NCBI RefSeq assembly: GCF_001191005.1
Contig: NZ_CP012201.1
Coordinates: 2,480,001 to 2,544,000, forward strand
Source: Massilia sp. NR 4-1
Lineage (GTDB): Bacteria > Pseudomonadota > Gammaproteobacteria > Burkholderiales > Burkholderiaceae_D
DNA length: 64,000 bases
Direction: 5' to 3'
In this document: piece by piece, positions 25,584-33,045 of the stretch
Numbering within the stretch: position 1 is the first letter of the stretch
Layout of the letters: each line of letters begins with the position of its first letter
Position numbers and translations under genes: made by a program
The notes under the pieces: model-generated
The model's database searches: none
The model's input: the letters and a program-made list of their open reading frames with translations, nothing else
Told to the model about the DNA's origin: nothing

Positions 25584-27484
25584 TACTGGGTCAGCACCTG
25601 TTCCTGGCGCTCGCCGGCCAGGATGGCCTGGATGCGCTCGAAGCTGATCGGCTTCACCACGTGCAGGTCGAAGCCGGCATCGAAGGCTTGCTGGCGGTCT
25701 TTCTGCTGGCCCCAGCCCGTCACCGCCACCAGCAGCGCCCTGCGCAGCGCGGGCTGGCGGCGCAGCGCGCGCGCCAGGTCGTAGCCATTCAGTTGCGGCA
25801 GGCCGATATCGAGGAAGGCGATATCGGGCGCGAAGGCCTCGGCCGCCGCCAGCGCCTGCACGCCATCATGGCTGATATGCACGGTATGGCCCATGGAGCG
25901 CAGCAGCGTACCGATGCCGTTGACGAAATCGACATTGTCGTCGGCCAGCAGGACGCGCAGCAGGCGCCGGGTACGCGGCGGCGCGGCGGGACGCGGTGCC
26001 TCGGCCGCCGGCGCTCCGGCCAGCGGCAGCAGGATCACGAATTCGCTGCCCTGCCCCAGCCCCTTGCTGAAGGCCTGGATGGTGCCGCCGTGCAGTTCCA
26101 CCAGGCGCCGTGCCAGCGACAGGCCCACGCCCAGCCCCGCCGAACTGCGCTCCAGCGAGGAATCGGCCTGGGTGAACATCTCGAAAATATGGCCCAGCAT
26201 CTGCGGCGCGATGCCGATGCCGTTATCGCGCACGCTGAGTTTGAGCTGGCCGCCGCCCACCGTCCCTTCCAGCGCGATGCGGCCGCCGCGCACCGTGTAC
26301 TTGGCGGCGTTGTTGAGCAGGTTCGACAACACTTGCGCCAACCGGGTGGCGTCGCCCAACAGCCACACTGGCTGCGGCGGCAGGCTCACCGTCAGCTCGT
26401 GGTTCTGCCCTTCGATGAAGGGACGCGCGCTTTCCACCGCGTCGCCCACCACGGACTGCAGATCCAGCCCCTCCTTGCTGATGGTGAGCTTGCCGGTATT
26501 GATGCGCGAGACGTCGAGCAGGTCGTCGACCAGGCGCACCATCTGCTTCAGTTGGCGCTCCATGATGGCGCGCGCCTTGTCGATGGCCTTGCCATCGGCG
26601 GCATTGATACGCATGATGTCCAGGCCGGTGCGGATGGGCGCCAGCGGATTGCGCAGCTCATGCGCCAGGGTGGCCAGGAATTCATCCTTGCGCCGGTCGG
26701 CCTGCAGCAGGGCGTGCTCGGCGCTCTGGCGCACGGCCATCTCGTGCTCCAGCGTGCGGTTGGCTTCCTGCAGGGCGTAGGAGCGGCGGCCCACCTCGGC
26801 CAGCATATCGTTGAAGGCATCGACCAGGGTCGCGATCTCGCCGCTGCCGGCCGGCGGCACGCGCAGCGAAAAATCGCGGCGCTGGCGCACCTCGCGCGCC
26901 ACACCGGTGACGGCGGCCAGCGGCCGGGTGATGCCCGCCTGCAGCCGCGACGCCACCAGGGCCGCCAGCAGCAGGCTGCCCAGCATCACGCCGCCGAGAA
27001 TCGCACCGTAGCGGCCGATGCGCTCCAGCAGCGGGTATTGCGCGCTCAGATAGACATGGCCGATGACCTCACCATTGTCCAGGATGGGCTGGCAGACCGT
27101 CATGCGGCCATCTTCAACATGGTAGCCGGCCGGACCGGGACGGGCCGGGAACACCGGCGTTTCCTGCGCCGACTGCGCATAGGCGGCGAACATGCTGTCG
27201 CGCGCGGTGTAGATGGCCCCAGCATGGATCGCCGGACGCACGCGCAGCAGGGCCAGGTTCTGGCGCGCGGCGGCGGGATCGTTGAAGTTCAGCGCCGGCA
27301 CGCTGGCCATCGCCACGATTTCCGCCTGCGCCGTCAGGTCGCTGGCCCAGGTCTGCTGGAAGCTGCGCGCGTCGTACAGCAGCATGCAGCCGGCGGCCAC
27401 CAGCAAGGCCACAAAGGTGGTGGCCAGCGCCATCAGGATCAGGCGGATGCGTACCGAGCCGGCGTTTACGCGATTGAGCATCAT
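25580..27484 (-). CDS. Hybrid sensor histidine kinase (CHASE8-HAMP-HisKA-HATPase-REC)
   Basis: This 634-residue membrane kinase has a first helix at residues 12-37, a periplasmic CHASE8-type domain (to about 150), a second helix near 160-180, HAMP and a coiled coil. These are followed by HisKA with the phosphorylated His in LAHELRNPL (residue 275), a HATPase domain (NLLNNAAKYT, DNGIGI, GLGVGLSLARRL) and a receiver domain with Asp559 in FLDIGLP and the conserved Lys in HVVKPI. There is no output domain, so the receiver probably passes phosphate on or regulates the kinase. The stop overlaps the 3' end of the convergent GlxA-like gene by 4 bases. Its start overlaps the YfiR-like gene (ATGA). Confidence 0.9.
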   Translation of the reverse strand: MMLNRVNAGSVRIRLILMALATTFVALLVAAGCMLLYDARSFQQTWASDLTAQAEIVAMASVPALNFNDPAAARQNLALLRVRPAIHAGAIYTARDSMFAAYAQSAQETPVFPARPGPAGYHVEDGRMTVCQPILDNGEVIGHVYLSAQYPLLERIGRYGAILGGVMLGSLLLAALVASRLQAGITRPLAAVTGVAREVRQRRDFSLRVPPAGSGEIATLVDAFNDMLAEVGRRSYALQEANRTLEHEMAVRQSAEHALLQADRRKDEFLATLAHELRNPLAPIRTGLDIMRINAADGKAIDKARAIMERQLKQMVRLVDDLLDVSRINTGKLTISKEGLDLQSVVGDAVESARPFIEGQNHELTVSLPPQPVWLLGDATRLAQVLSNLLNNAAKYTVRGGRIALEGTVGGGQLKLSVRDNGIGIAPQMLGHIFEMFTQADSSLERSSAGLGVGLSLARRLVELHGGTIQAFSKGLGQGSEFVILLPLAGAPAAEAPRPAAPPRTRRLLRVLLADDNVDFVNGIGTLLRSMGHTVHISHDGVQALAAAEAFAPDIAFLDIGLPQLNGYDLARALRRQPALRRALLVAVTGWGQQKDRQQAFDAGFDLHVVKPISFERIQAILAGERQEQVLTQY

Positions 27485-28080
27485 GGCCCCTTCTGGATCT
27501 GGTATGCCACCGAGAGCAGGCGCGAACTGAGTTTGAGATTGCTTTTTTCAGCCGCCGGCAGCGAGACTTCGAAGCGCACGCGCTCGTCGACCACGCGGAA
27601 ATTGATGACGGCGCCCTGCTGCAGGCCGCTGTCGGTCTCGCTGATGCCCAGTACCGAATGCTGCTGCGCGGCGCGCAGCCACTGCGCCGGCTTCTCGGTG
27701 TCGGCGCCGACGAAAAGGATATTCAGGCCGGCCAGCGCATCGCCCTCGTTCAACGTACGCACGGCGATGACGCGGTTGCTGACCGTGCGTCCGGCCGTGA
27801 TGCGGCCCAGCTCAGCGGCCACGTCGTCGGCATCGACCACGCCAACGGTCAGCGGCGTACCGGCATCAACGGCAGGGAATTCGACATAGCCGAGGAATTT
27901 GTAGAGGAAGGCGGCTTTCACGCTGCGTTCCAGCGTCGGCGCCGCCACGTTGGCCGGGGGCGCGCCGCCGGCGATACAGCTCAGCGCGAACAGCAGGCAC
28001 ACCAGCACAAACAGGCGGCCCGGCAGACCGGGGGCTAGCCTCACACTTCGGACCGGCGCTATGGTTGTGGCAGTCGTCAT
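27481..28080 (-). CDS. YfiR-family (DUF4154) periplasmic protein
   Basis: This 199-residue protein has an N-terminal hydrophobic segment (residues 22-40) that can serve as a signal peptide, and then the YfiR/DUF4154 domain beginning VKAAFLYKFLGYVEFP. In Pseudomonas YfiR is a periplasmic repressor of the CHASE8-GGDEF protein YfiN. Here it is the upstream, translationally coupled partner (ATGA overlap) of a kinase with a similar CHASE8-HAMP input. The simplest reading is that YfiR binds the periplasmic domain of the kinase and controls it. The residues that form disulfides in Pseudomonas YfiR are not evident here. Confidence 0.85.
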   Translation of the reverse strand: MTTATTIAPVRSVRLAPGLPGRLFVLVCLLFALSCIAGGAPPANVAAPTLERSVKAAFLYKFLGYVEFPAVDAGTPLTVGVVDADDVAAELGRITAGRTVSNRVIAVRTLNEGDALAGLNILFVGADTEKPAQWLRAAQQHSVLGISETDSGLQQGAVINFRVVDERVRFEVSLPAAEKSNLKLSSRLLSVAYQIQKGP

Positions 28081-28212
28081 CTTGTCTGAGTGGCTATGCG
28101 GGCCAGGCAGGTGGTGTATCGATTATAAACACATCTGTTTGCATTGACCTCCGTTTTGATAGCTTCGCAACACTCTGGCAGCTTGCGGGCGTGCATGCCA
28201 TACTGCGCCACT

Positions 28213-29085
28213 ATGAACACCTTTACTCATCTCCCGCAGGAATGGGACCATTGGCTGGACCGCAACCTGGCCAAGGGCTGTCTGGTGCAGGACATCGTCA
28301 AGGCCATGGTGGAGAGCCGTTTCGATCCGGATTTCGCGGCGCGCACCGTGGCCGAGCGCGTCGAATTACGCGCGCTGCAGGCCCAGGCCGCCCTGCCCGC
28401 GCAAGCGGCCCCGCGCCAGCCCTACCAGTACGGCCTGCCGCGTTTTGCCCATGCCGGGAATGTGATTTCCACCTTTGACCGCGACGTGCATATCACGTTC
28501 CGCATGCAGCGGCCGGTGCTGGCCGTGCTGGACGATCTGCTCACGCACGAGGAATGCGACCGCATCGTCAGCCTGGCGCGCGACCGCCTGCAGCGCTCGG
28601 CCACACTGGACCCGCTGTCGGGCCAGCACCAGGTCAAGGATCACCGCACCAGCATGGGCGTGTTCCTGCCGGCGGCGGGCGACGCCTTCCTCGACGGAAT
28701 CGAGCGCCGCATTGCCGACGTGATGAGCTGGCCGCGCGCCAATGGCGAACCGCTGCATGTGCTGCACTACGATGTCGGCGCGGAATACCGGCCGCACCAC
28801 GATTTCTTCGATCCGGCCAAGCCCGGCTTCGGACCGCCCCTGGCACGCGGCGGGCAGCGCGTGAGCACGCTGATTACTTATCTGAACGAGGTAGAGGGCG
28901 CGGGCGAGACCATCTTCCCGGCCCTGCATTTGTCGGTGGTGCCGAAAAAAGGCTCGGCCGTGTATTTCGAGTATTTCAATGAATCCGGCCAGCTGGACTG
29001 GGATACCCTGCACGGCGGCGCGCCTGTGACCCAGGGCGAAAAATGGGTGGTGACGAAATGGATGCGGGAAGGGATGTTTTCCTGA
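28213..29085 (+). CDS. 2-oxoglutarate/Fe(II) prolyl 4-hydroxylase-like dioxygenase
   Basis: This 290-residue enzyme has the P4Hc domain in its second half (residues 100-290). The iron ligands are the HxD of EYRPHHDFF and the distal His of DTLHGGAPV, with the 2-oxoglutarate-binding Lys in GEKWVVTKW. The first 90 residues form a separate helical part (MVESRFDPDFAARTVAERVE). Bacterial P4H-like enzymes hydroxylate Pro in peptides or proteins such as EF-Tu; the substrate here is unknown. The ATG at 28213 is chosen because an earlier in-frame start gives a Cys-rich leader with no ribosome site. Confidence 0.85.
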   Translation: MNTFTHLPQEWDHWLDRNLAKGCLVQDIVKAMVESRFDPDFAARTVAERVELRALQAQAALPAQAAPRQPYQYGLPRFAHAGNVISTFDRDVHITFRMQRPVLAVLDDLLTHEECDRIVSLARDRLQRSATLDPLSGQHQVKDHRTSMGVFLPAAGDAFLDGIERRIADVMSWPRANGEPLHVLHYDVGAEYRPHHDFFDPAKPGFGPPLARGGQRVSTLITYLNEVEGAGETIFPALHLSVVPKKGSAVYFEYFNESGQLDWDTLHGGAPVTQGEKWVVTKWMREGMFS

Positions 29086-29104
29086 ATCGCCTTCCCGCGC
29101 TTAC

Positions 29105-29134
29105 TTAGGCCAGGCTTTTTTAGGCCAGGCTTTT
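29105..29134. repeat. Perfect 15-bp tandem duplication at a gene end
   Basis: The unit TTAGGCCAGGCTTTT is present twice in a row. Read on the minus strand, each copy encodes the last residues Lys-Ser-Leu-Ala and a TAA stop of the 119-residue gene, so the gene ends with two consecutive copies of its C-terminal codons and stop. Confidence 0.9.
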
Positions 29135-29479
29135 GCGGTAGGCGGCAATCAGATCCAAGGCATGGATGGGGATTTTGGCGTAGGTATCCATGATTTTCGG
29201 ATCGGCGGTTTGAAAGGCGTAAATGGAGCGGGACTCCATTTCAGCCAGCGTGCTCAGCGTCGAAATCAATTCCTGGCCGGTTTGTTCAACCTTGCTGCCC
29301 TTGCGCGTTGAAATATCCTTGCGAATCAATGTCAGCAATTGCGGCAGCTCCGCCCTGGCGCTTTCGGACGGTAATAAAATCTCCCTGCCGTATTCGTTGA
29401 TCAGTTGAGTCAAATTACTTTTGATTCTGGCCATATTGTAGATGAAATGGCCGACTTTTTCGTAACGTGCCTGATTCAT
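29120..29479 (-). CDS. Hypothetical helical protein
   Basis: This 119-residue soluble protein is predicted almost wholly helical (RYEKVGHFIYNMARIKSNLT and GQELISTLSTLAEMESRSIY). It has no signal peptide, membrane helix or known motif. The ATG at 29479 is preceded by AGGACC. It is divergent from nothing and follows the P4H-like gene convergently. The 15-bp duplication at its 3' end repeats the final codons and stop. Function unknown. Confidence 0.6.
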   Translation of the reverse strand: MNQARYEKVGHFIYNMARIKSNLTQLINEYGREILLPSESARAELPQLLTLIRKDISTRKGSKVEQTGQELISTLSTLAEMESRSIYAFQTADPKIMDTYAKIPIHALDLIAAYRKSLA

Positions 29480-29584
29480 GGTATGGTCCTGATTCGATTG
29501 ATCGGGTGCGGCTAGGGTAGCACCGGAAAAGCAGTGGAATATTCACGCTTTTTCACATGACCATTATTTTGTGCTATGTCGTCC

Positions 29585-30097
29585 TTATTCCTTATCTAAA
29601 TTGTTCAACCATTTACGCAGCCGCGCCCTGGCATTGGCATAGGGCGAGGAGGTGTTGAACTGGATCATGCGGCCTTTGGGGTATTTTTCGTACCAGGACT
29701 CGCCATACAGACTGGCGTCGGTTTCTCCTTCAACCAGGGTGGTGATGCGGGCTTTTACGTCGGCGAATTGCTGGAGTAAGGCGGGATAGTCGAGGGTGGA
29801 ATAGTCGGCGTAGAATTTCCGCGCCAGGCGGCCCAGCTCATTCCATTTGTAGCCGGTTTCGGGAAAATCGACAGGTTTTCCTTGGGATTTGCGCTCGCAC
29901 CATTTTAGAACCAGCTCATTCCAGCCTATCAGGTAGGATACCAGGTCGGCTACGCTCATTTGGCTGCCTTGGGCATGCCCTTCCATGGTTTTTTCTTGGG
30001 CGCGTTCGGGGGGAATGCGGACCAGGTCGCTTGCCAGCTTCTGGTAGCTGCTGTCGATGGCGTCAAGTAATTGCTGGCGCGTTTGGGGGATGCTCAT
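29585..30097 (-). CDS. ClbS/DfsB family (DUF1706) four-helix-bundle protein
   Basis: This 170-residue protein belongs to the DUF1706 family. Its best-known members are ClbS, which protects against the genotoxin colibactin by hydrolysing its cyclopropane, and DfsB. The conserved parts are the first helix (RQQLLDAIDSSYQKL), the second-helix segment VADLVSYLIGWNELVLKW and the WYEKYPKGRMIQFNTSSPYA ending. It is DinB-like in fold. The gene uses more A/T-rich codons than the core genes of the window. No colibactin-type synthesis genes are nearby, so it may defend against a compound made by others. Confidence 0.82.
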   Translation of the reverse strand: MSIPQTRQQLLDAIDSSYQKLASDLVRIPPERAQEKTMEGHAQGSQMSVADLVSYLIGWNELVLKWCERKSQGKPVDFPETGYKWNELGRLARKFYADYSTLDYPALLQQFADVKARITTLVEGETDASLYGESWYEKYPKGRMIQFNTSSPYANARARLRKWLNNLDKE

Positions 30098-30168
30098 GGC
30101 TTCGTGCTCCGGGTTTAGCTGGCTAGAATAGCATTCTCTGCTTCTTAATTGACTGTTTGGGAGTTTAT

Positions 30169-30573
30169 ATGGGGGAGGCGATTCTGCCGCTTGCTTATCG
30201 CTGGTTTTTGGCTAAGGGTTTGACCGATTGGGAGCCTTGGTATTTTGTGGATACGCTGGATTCTCTAAGCAATGGAGTCGATCTGGGGCGGAATAGGTTT
30301 GCGGCGCAGGCCTTTGCGGCGGAGACGGGGGCGGATTTTGAGGTTTATCTATTTGCGCGAAGACAGGATAGGGAGACTTTTGCGTTCTTTGCCGTAAGGG
30401 ATGGGGTGGTTTTGGATCGGGTGGTTTCGATTCATTTGTCTTTTGCGGGGAGGCTGGAGCTTCCAACTCCTCTTCGGGTGGGGGATTTGGGGATGAGTTT
30501 TACTGACTGGGTGGGGAACGTTTGTTTGAGGGATGCGGCGGAATTGATGGATGAGGGGGATTTGCTGGGGTGA
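30169..30573 (+). CDS. Hypothetical protein of atypical codon use
   Basis: This protein of about 134 residues begins MGEAILPLAYRWFLAKGLTD and contains LFARRQDRETFAFFAVRDGV. The start at 30169 has a GGGAG site; a TTG at 30157 is possible. The codons are rich in TTT, GGG, GGT and GAT in a way unlike the core genes, which suggests foreign origin. The shape (short alpha/beta protein ending in an acidic helix) would fit an SMI1/KNR4-like or other immunity-type protein, but I cannot show homology. Confidence 0.5.
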   Translation: MGEAILPLAYRWFLAKGLTDWEPWYFVDTLDSLSNGVDLGRNRFAAQAFAAETGADFEVYLFARRQDRETFAFFAVRDGVVLDRVVSIHLSFAGRLELPTPLRVGDLGMSFTDWVGNVCLRDAAELMDEGDLLG

Positions 30574-30628
30574 GGGTTGTTTGCCGGCATTTGTGGATAC
30601 GCTGGCTTTTTCTATAGTGGGGGTGGGT

Positions 30629-30813
30629 GCGAGCGCGCAGCGCTCGCAAGGCCGCCCCGCTGGGGCGGCAATTGGGCGATTCGGTCGCGTCCCGCGACCG
30701 CGCGACCGCCTGCAGGCGGTTCGCTTTCGAATCCCACACGCGAGCCCTCATGGGGTGGAGCAGGGAATTCGCAGGGCATTGCCCTGCGCTTGCGGAACGC
30801 TCGCCGAAGGCGA
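30629..30813. repeat. Series of six GC-rich hairpins beside tRNA-Ser
   Basis: Six short perfect or near-perfect stem-loops follow each other. They are 30629-30647 (7-bp stem), 30651-30669 (8-bp stem, loop GCT), 30682-30700 (8-bp stem, loop TCC), 30702-30724 (9 bp with one bulge), 30771-30787 (7 bp, loop ATT) and 30801-30813 (5 bp, loop GAA). Four of the six loops are three bases long. The stretch fills the 293-base gap between the hypothetical gene and the tRNA genes and contains no convincing gene. It resembles a REP/BIME-type cluster or a highly structured RNA. Confidence 0.6.
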
Positions 30814-30831
30814 TCGCTCCTTTCCGCCAGC

Positions 30832-30855
30832 AAAAAAAACCGCCGAATGGCGGTT
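30832..30855 (-). terminator. Terminator after tRNA-Ser copy 2
   Basis: On the minus strand AACCGCC-ATTC-GGCGGTT is followed by six T residues, 12 bases after the encoded CCA end of the tRNA. Confidence 0.8.
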
Positions 30856-30866
30856 TATTTTTTTAC

Positions 30867-30957
30867 TGGCGGAAAGGGTGGGATTCGAACCCACGGTACA
30901 CCAAAGATGTACACTGGATTTCGAGTCCAGCGCATTCGACCACTCTGCCACCTTTCC
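30867..30957 (-). tRNA. tRNA-Ser(CGA), second copy in transcription order
   Basis: The minus strand reads as a class II tRNA with acceptor GGAAAGG/CCTTTCC, anticodon arm CTGGA-CTCGAAA-TCCAG giving anticodon CGA, a long variable arm (TGTACATCTTTGGTGTACC) and T arm GTGGGTTCGAATCCCAC. The discriminator is G and the CCA end is encoded (30867-30869). It decodes UCG. The sequence is identical to the copy at 31047-31137. Confidence 0.95.
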
Positions 30958-31004
30958 TTGTGTACGTGATCTGGAGGATTTGATTACCCTCTCACTTATA
31001 TATG

Positions 31005-31034
31005 AAAAAAGCCCGCATTTTATTGCGGGCTTTT
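31005..31034. terminator. Terminator between the tRNA-Ser copies
   Basis: GCCCGCA and TGCGGGC form a 7-bp stem with a six-base loop, flanked by six A and four T residues, so it can act in both directions. On the minus strand it follows the first tRNA-Ser. Confidence 0.75.
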
Positions 31035-31046
31035 CTCTTTATCCTT

Positions 31047-31137
31047 TGGCGGAAAGGGTGGGATTCGAACCCACGGTACACCAAAGATGTACACTGGATT
31101 TCGAGTCCAGCGCATTCGACCACTCTGCCACCTTTCC
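31047..31137 (-). tRNA. tRNA-Ser(CGA), first copy in transcription order
   Basis: This is identical over all 91 bases, including the encoded CCA, to the copy at 30867-30957. It lies 94 bases downstream of the serS stop on the same strand, so the synthetase and its substrate tRNA may share a transcript. The identity ends within two bases of the tRNA ends, which points to gene conversion or selection rather than a recent large duplication. Confidence 0.95.
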
Positions 31138-31231
31138 TTTTCTCGCTACTAGCGTTGCGAGAGACCAAGATTATAGCAGGCTTTCTTGAAAACGGAAGGG
31201 GGTTTGCGTCATTTCCCCTTCTTCCTTTTCA

Positions 31232-32521
31232 TTAGGCGCTCAGTTTGGTCAATCCGCCCATATAGGGCTGCAGGACGGCCGGGATGTCGATGCTGCCGTC
31301 GGCTTGCTGGTAGTTCTCCAGAATGGCCACCAGGGTGCGGCCTACGGCCAGGCCGGAGCCATTCAGGGTGTGCAGCAGCTCTGGCTTGCCTTGGGCGTTG
31401 CGGAAGCGGGCTTGCATGCGGCGGGCCTGGAAGGCTTCGCAGTTCGACAGCGAGGAAATCTCGCGGTAGGTGTTCTGCGCGGGCAGCCACACTTCCAGGT
31501 CGTAGGTCTTGGCGGCGCCAAAGCCCATGTCGCCGGTGCACAGGGACATGACGCGATAAGGCAGGCCCAGTTCCTTCAGGATGGTTTCGGCATGGCCGAC
31601 CATCTCTTCCAGCGCTTCATACGATTTTTCAGGATGAACCACCTGCACCATTTCGACTTTGTCGAACTGGTGCTGGCGGATCATGCCGCGCGTATCGCGG
31701 CCATAGCTGCCGGCTTCGGAGCGGAAGCATGGGGTGTGCGCGGTCATTCTCAACGGCAAGCTTTCGGCCGCCACGATTTCTTCGCGCACGATATTGGTCA
31801 GCGAGACTTCCGAGGTCGGGATCAGATAGAAGGTTTCGCCTTCGCCTTCTGCGCCGCCTTTTTTCACCGAGAACAGGTCGGCTTCGAACTTGGGCAGCTG
31901 GCCGGTGCCTTTCAGCGAGTCGGCGTTGACCATGTACGGGGTGTAGCACTCGGTGTAGCCGTGCTTGTCGGTGTGGGTGTTCAGCATGAACTGGGCCAGG
32001 GCGCGGTGCAGACGGGCGATGCCGCCTTTCATCACGGAGAAGCGCGAGCCGGTCAGTTTCACGGCGGTGTCGAAGTCCAGACCCAGCGGGCCGCCCACGT
32101 CGACGTGGTCCTTGACTTCAAAGTCGAAGCTGCGTGGCGTGCCGACCTTGCGCACTTCCACATTGCCGCTTTCGTCGGTCCCGGCCGGCACGGATTCGTG
32201 CGGCAGGTTGGGAATGGTTTCCATGAACTCGCTCATGCGCGCTTGCACGGCGCTCAGGGCGGTTTCGTTGTTTTTCAGTTCATCGCCGAGGCCAGCCACT
32301 TCCGCCATCACGGCCGAGGTGTCTTCCCCTTTGCCCTTCAACATGCCGATCTGCTTGGACAGCGAGTTGCGCTTGCTTTGCAGTTCCTCGGTGCGCATCT
32401 GGATGGCTTTGCGCTCGTGCTCCAGGGCGTTGAAACCGGCTACGTCGAGCTGGAACTTGCGGGTCGCCAGACGGGCTGCGACGGTGTCGATGTCTTTACG
32501 GAGAAGTTGAATGTCTATCAT
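31232..32521 (-). CDS. serS: Seryl-tRNA synthetase
   Basis: This 429-residue class II synthetase charges tRNA-Ser in the cytoplasm. Residues 1-100 form the long antiparallel coiled coil (KAIQMRTEELQSKRNSLSKQ) that grips the long variable arm of the tRNA. The catalytic domain has motif 2 (TPCFRSEAGSYGRDTRGMIR) and motif 3 with SSLSNCEAFQARR and GSGLAVGRTLVAI. Length and motifs are complete. Two identical tRNA-Ser(CGA) genes follow on the same strand. In related genomes serS normally follows rarA; here about 8 kb of other genes lies between them. Confidence 0.97.
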   Translation of the reverse strand: MIDIQLLRKDIDTVAARLATRKFQLDVAGFNALEHERKAIQMRTEELQSKRNSLSKQIGMLKGKGEDTSAVMAEVAGLGDELKNNETALSAVQARMSEFMETIPNLPHESVPAGTDESGNVEVRKVGTPRSFDFEVKDHVDVGGPLGLDFDTAVKLTGSRFSVMKGGIARLHRALAQFMLNTHTDKHGYTECYTPYMVNADSLKGTGQLPKFEADLFSVKKGGAEGEGETFYLIPTSEVSLTNIVREEIVAAESLPLRMTAHTPCFRSEAGSYGRDTRGMIRQHQFDKVEMVQVVHPEKSYEALEEMVGHAETILKELGLPYRVMSLCTGDMGFGAAKTYDLEVWLPAQNTYREISSLSNCEAFQARRMQARFRNAQGKPELLHTLNGSGLAVGRTLVAILENYQQADGSIDIPAVLQPYMGGLTKLSA

Positions 32522-32608
32522 GGATGGGAATTGCGGCTATGTCCAAAAGCGCAATTGTACCAAGACGACGCCACTTCTTTCGAGTTTTACGCCCTGCGGC
32601 GTGCTGCT

Positions 32609-32818
32609 TCAGATCAGGGCGGCTTTTTCGGCGGCGCTCAGGCGTTTGGCGCTGACCACGACCACGTCCATCGCGGCGGGAGCGGCGGCGACAGTGGCGA
32701 TCGCGCGATTGCCGGCGGCCACTTGCAGCGGACGTTTTTCGGTCACGCCACCCACGGCAGCGACGGCGACCGCAGCGGCGACCAGGAAGATGGCTTCGAT
32801 GTTTTTCAGTGCGTTCAT
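32609..32818 (-). CDS. Small exported or membrane protein
   Basis: This 69-residue protein has an N-terminal hydrophobic segment (AIFLVAAAVAVAAVGGV) after a short charged start, which can act as a signal peptide or anchor. A segment DVVVVSAKRLSAAEKAA follows at the C-terminus. An AAGGAG site 7 bases before the ATG at 32818 decides the start; an in-frame ATG at 32872 lacks one. It sits upstream of serS on the same strand but with 87 bases between. Function unknown. Confidence 0.6.
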   Translation of the reverse strand: MNALKNIEAIFLVAAAVAVAAVGGVTEKRPLQVAAGNRAIATVAAAPAAMDVVVVSAKRLSAAEKAALI

Positions 32819-32968
32819 GATGTTCTCCTTGAGTTCAGTGGGTTGCTTCGGCTTGTTGATTACTGCTTGCATGGTTCCACTGTAGCTAAAGGCTCCCTGG
32901 CCCGCGACGGGCTTGCGACGAAGCGCAGAAAAATCGGGATGAAATGCTGAAAATCCACGCCGGACATC

Positions 32969-32994
32969 GGACAGACTGCGCGGACAGACTGCGC
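32969..32994. repeat. 13-bp tandem repeat
   Basis: GGACAGACTGCGC is present twice in a row in the 227-base gap between the small exported protein and the MocR gene. A partial further match (CGGACA) precedes it. Nothing else is recognised in this gap. Confidence 0.7.
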
Positions 32995-33045
32995 GGACAC
33001 CCGGTGCGGACGGAGAGTACGGGCAAGGGCGTACGCCCCGCGGCC

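Noticed and set aside
30551..31235. Open frames on the plus strand that give WRKGWDSNPRYTKDVHW-like proteins
   Set aside because: They are translations of the antisense of the two tRNA-Ser genes. Such sequences are a frequent database artefact.
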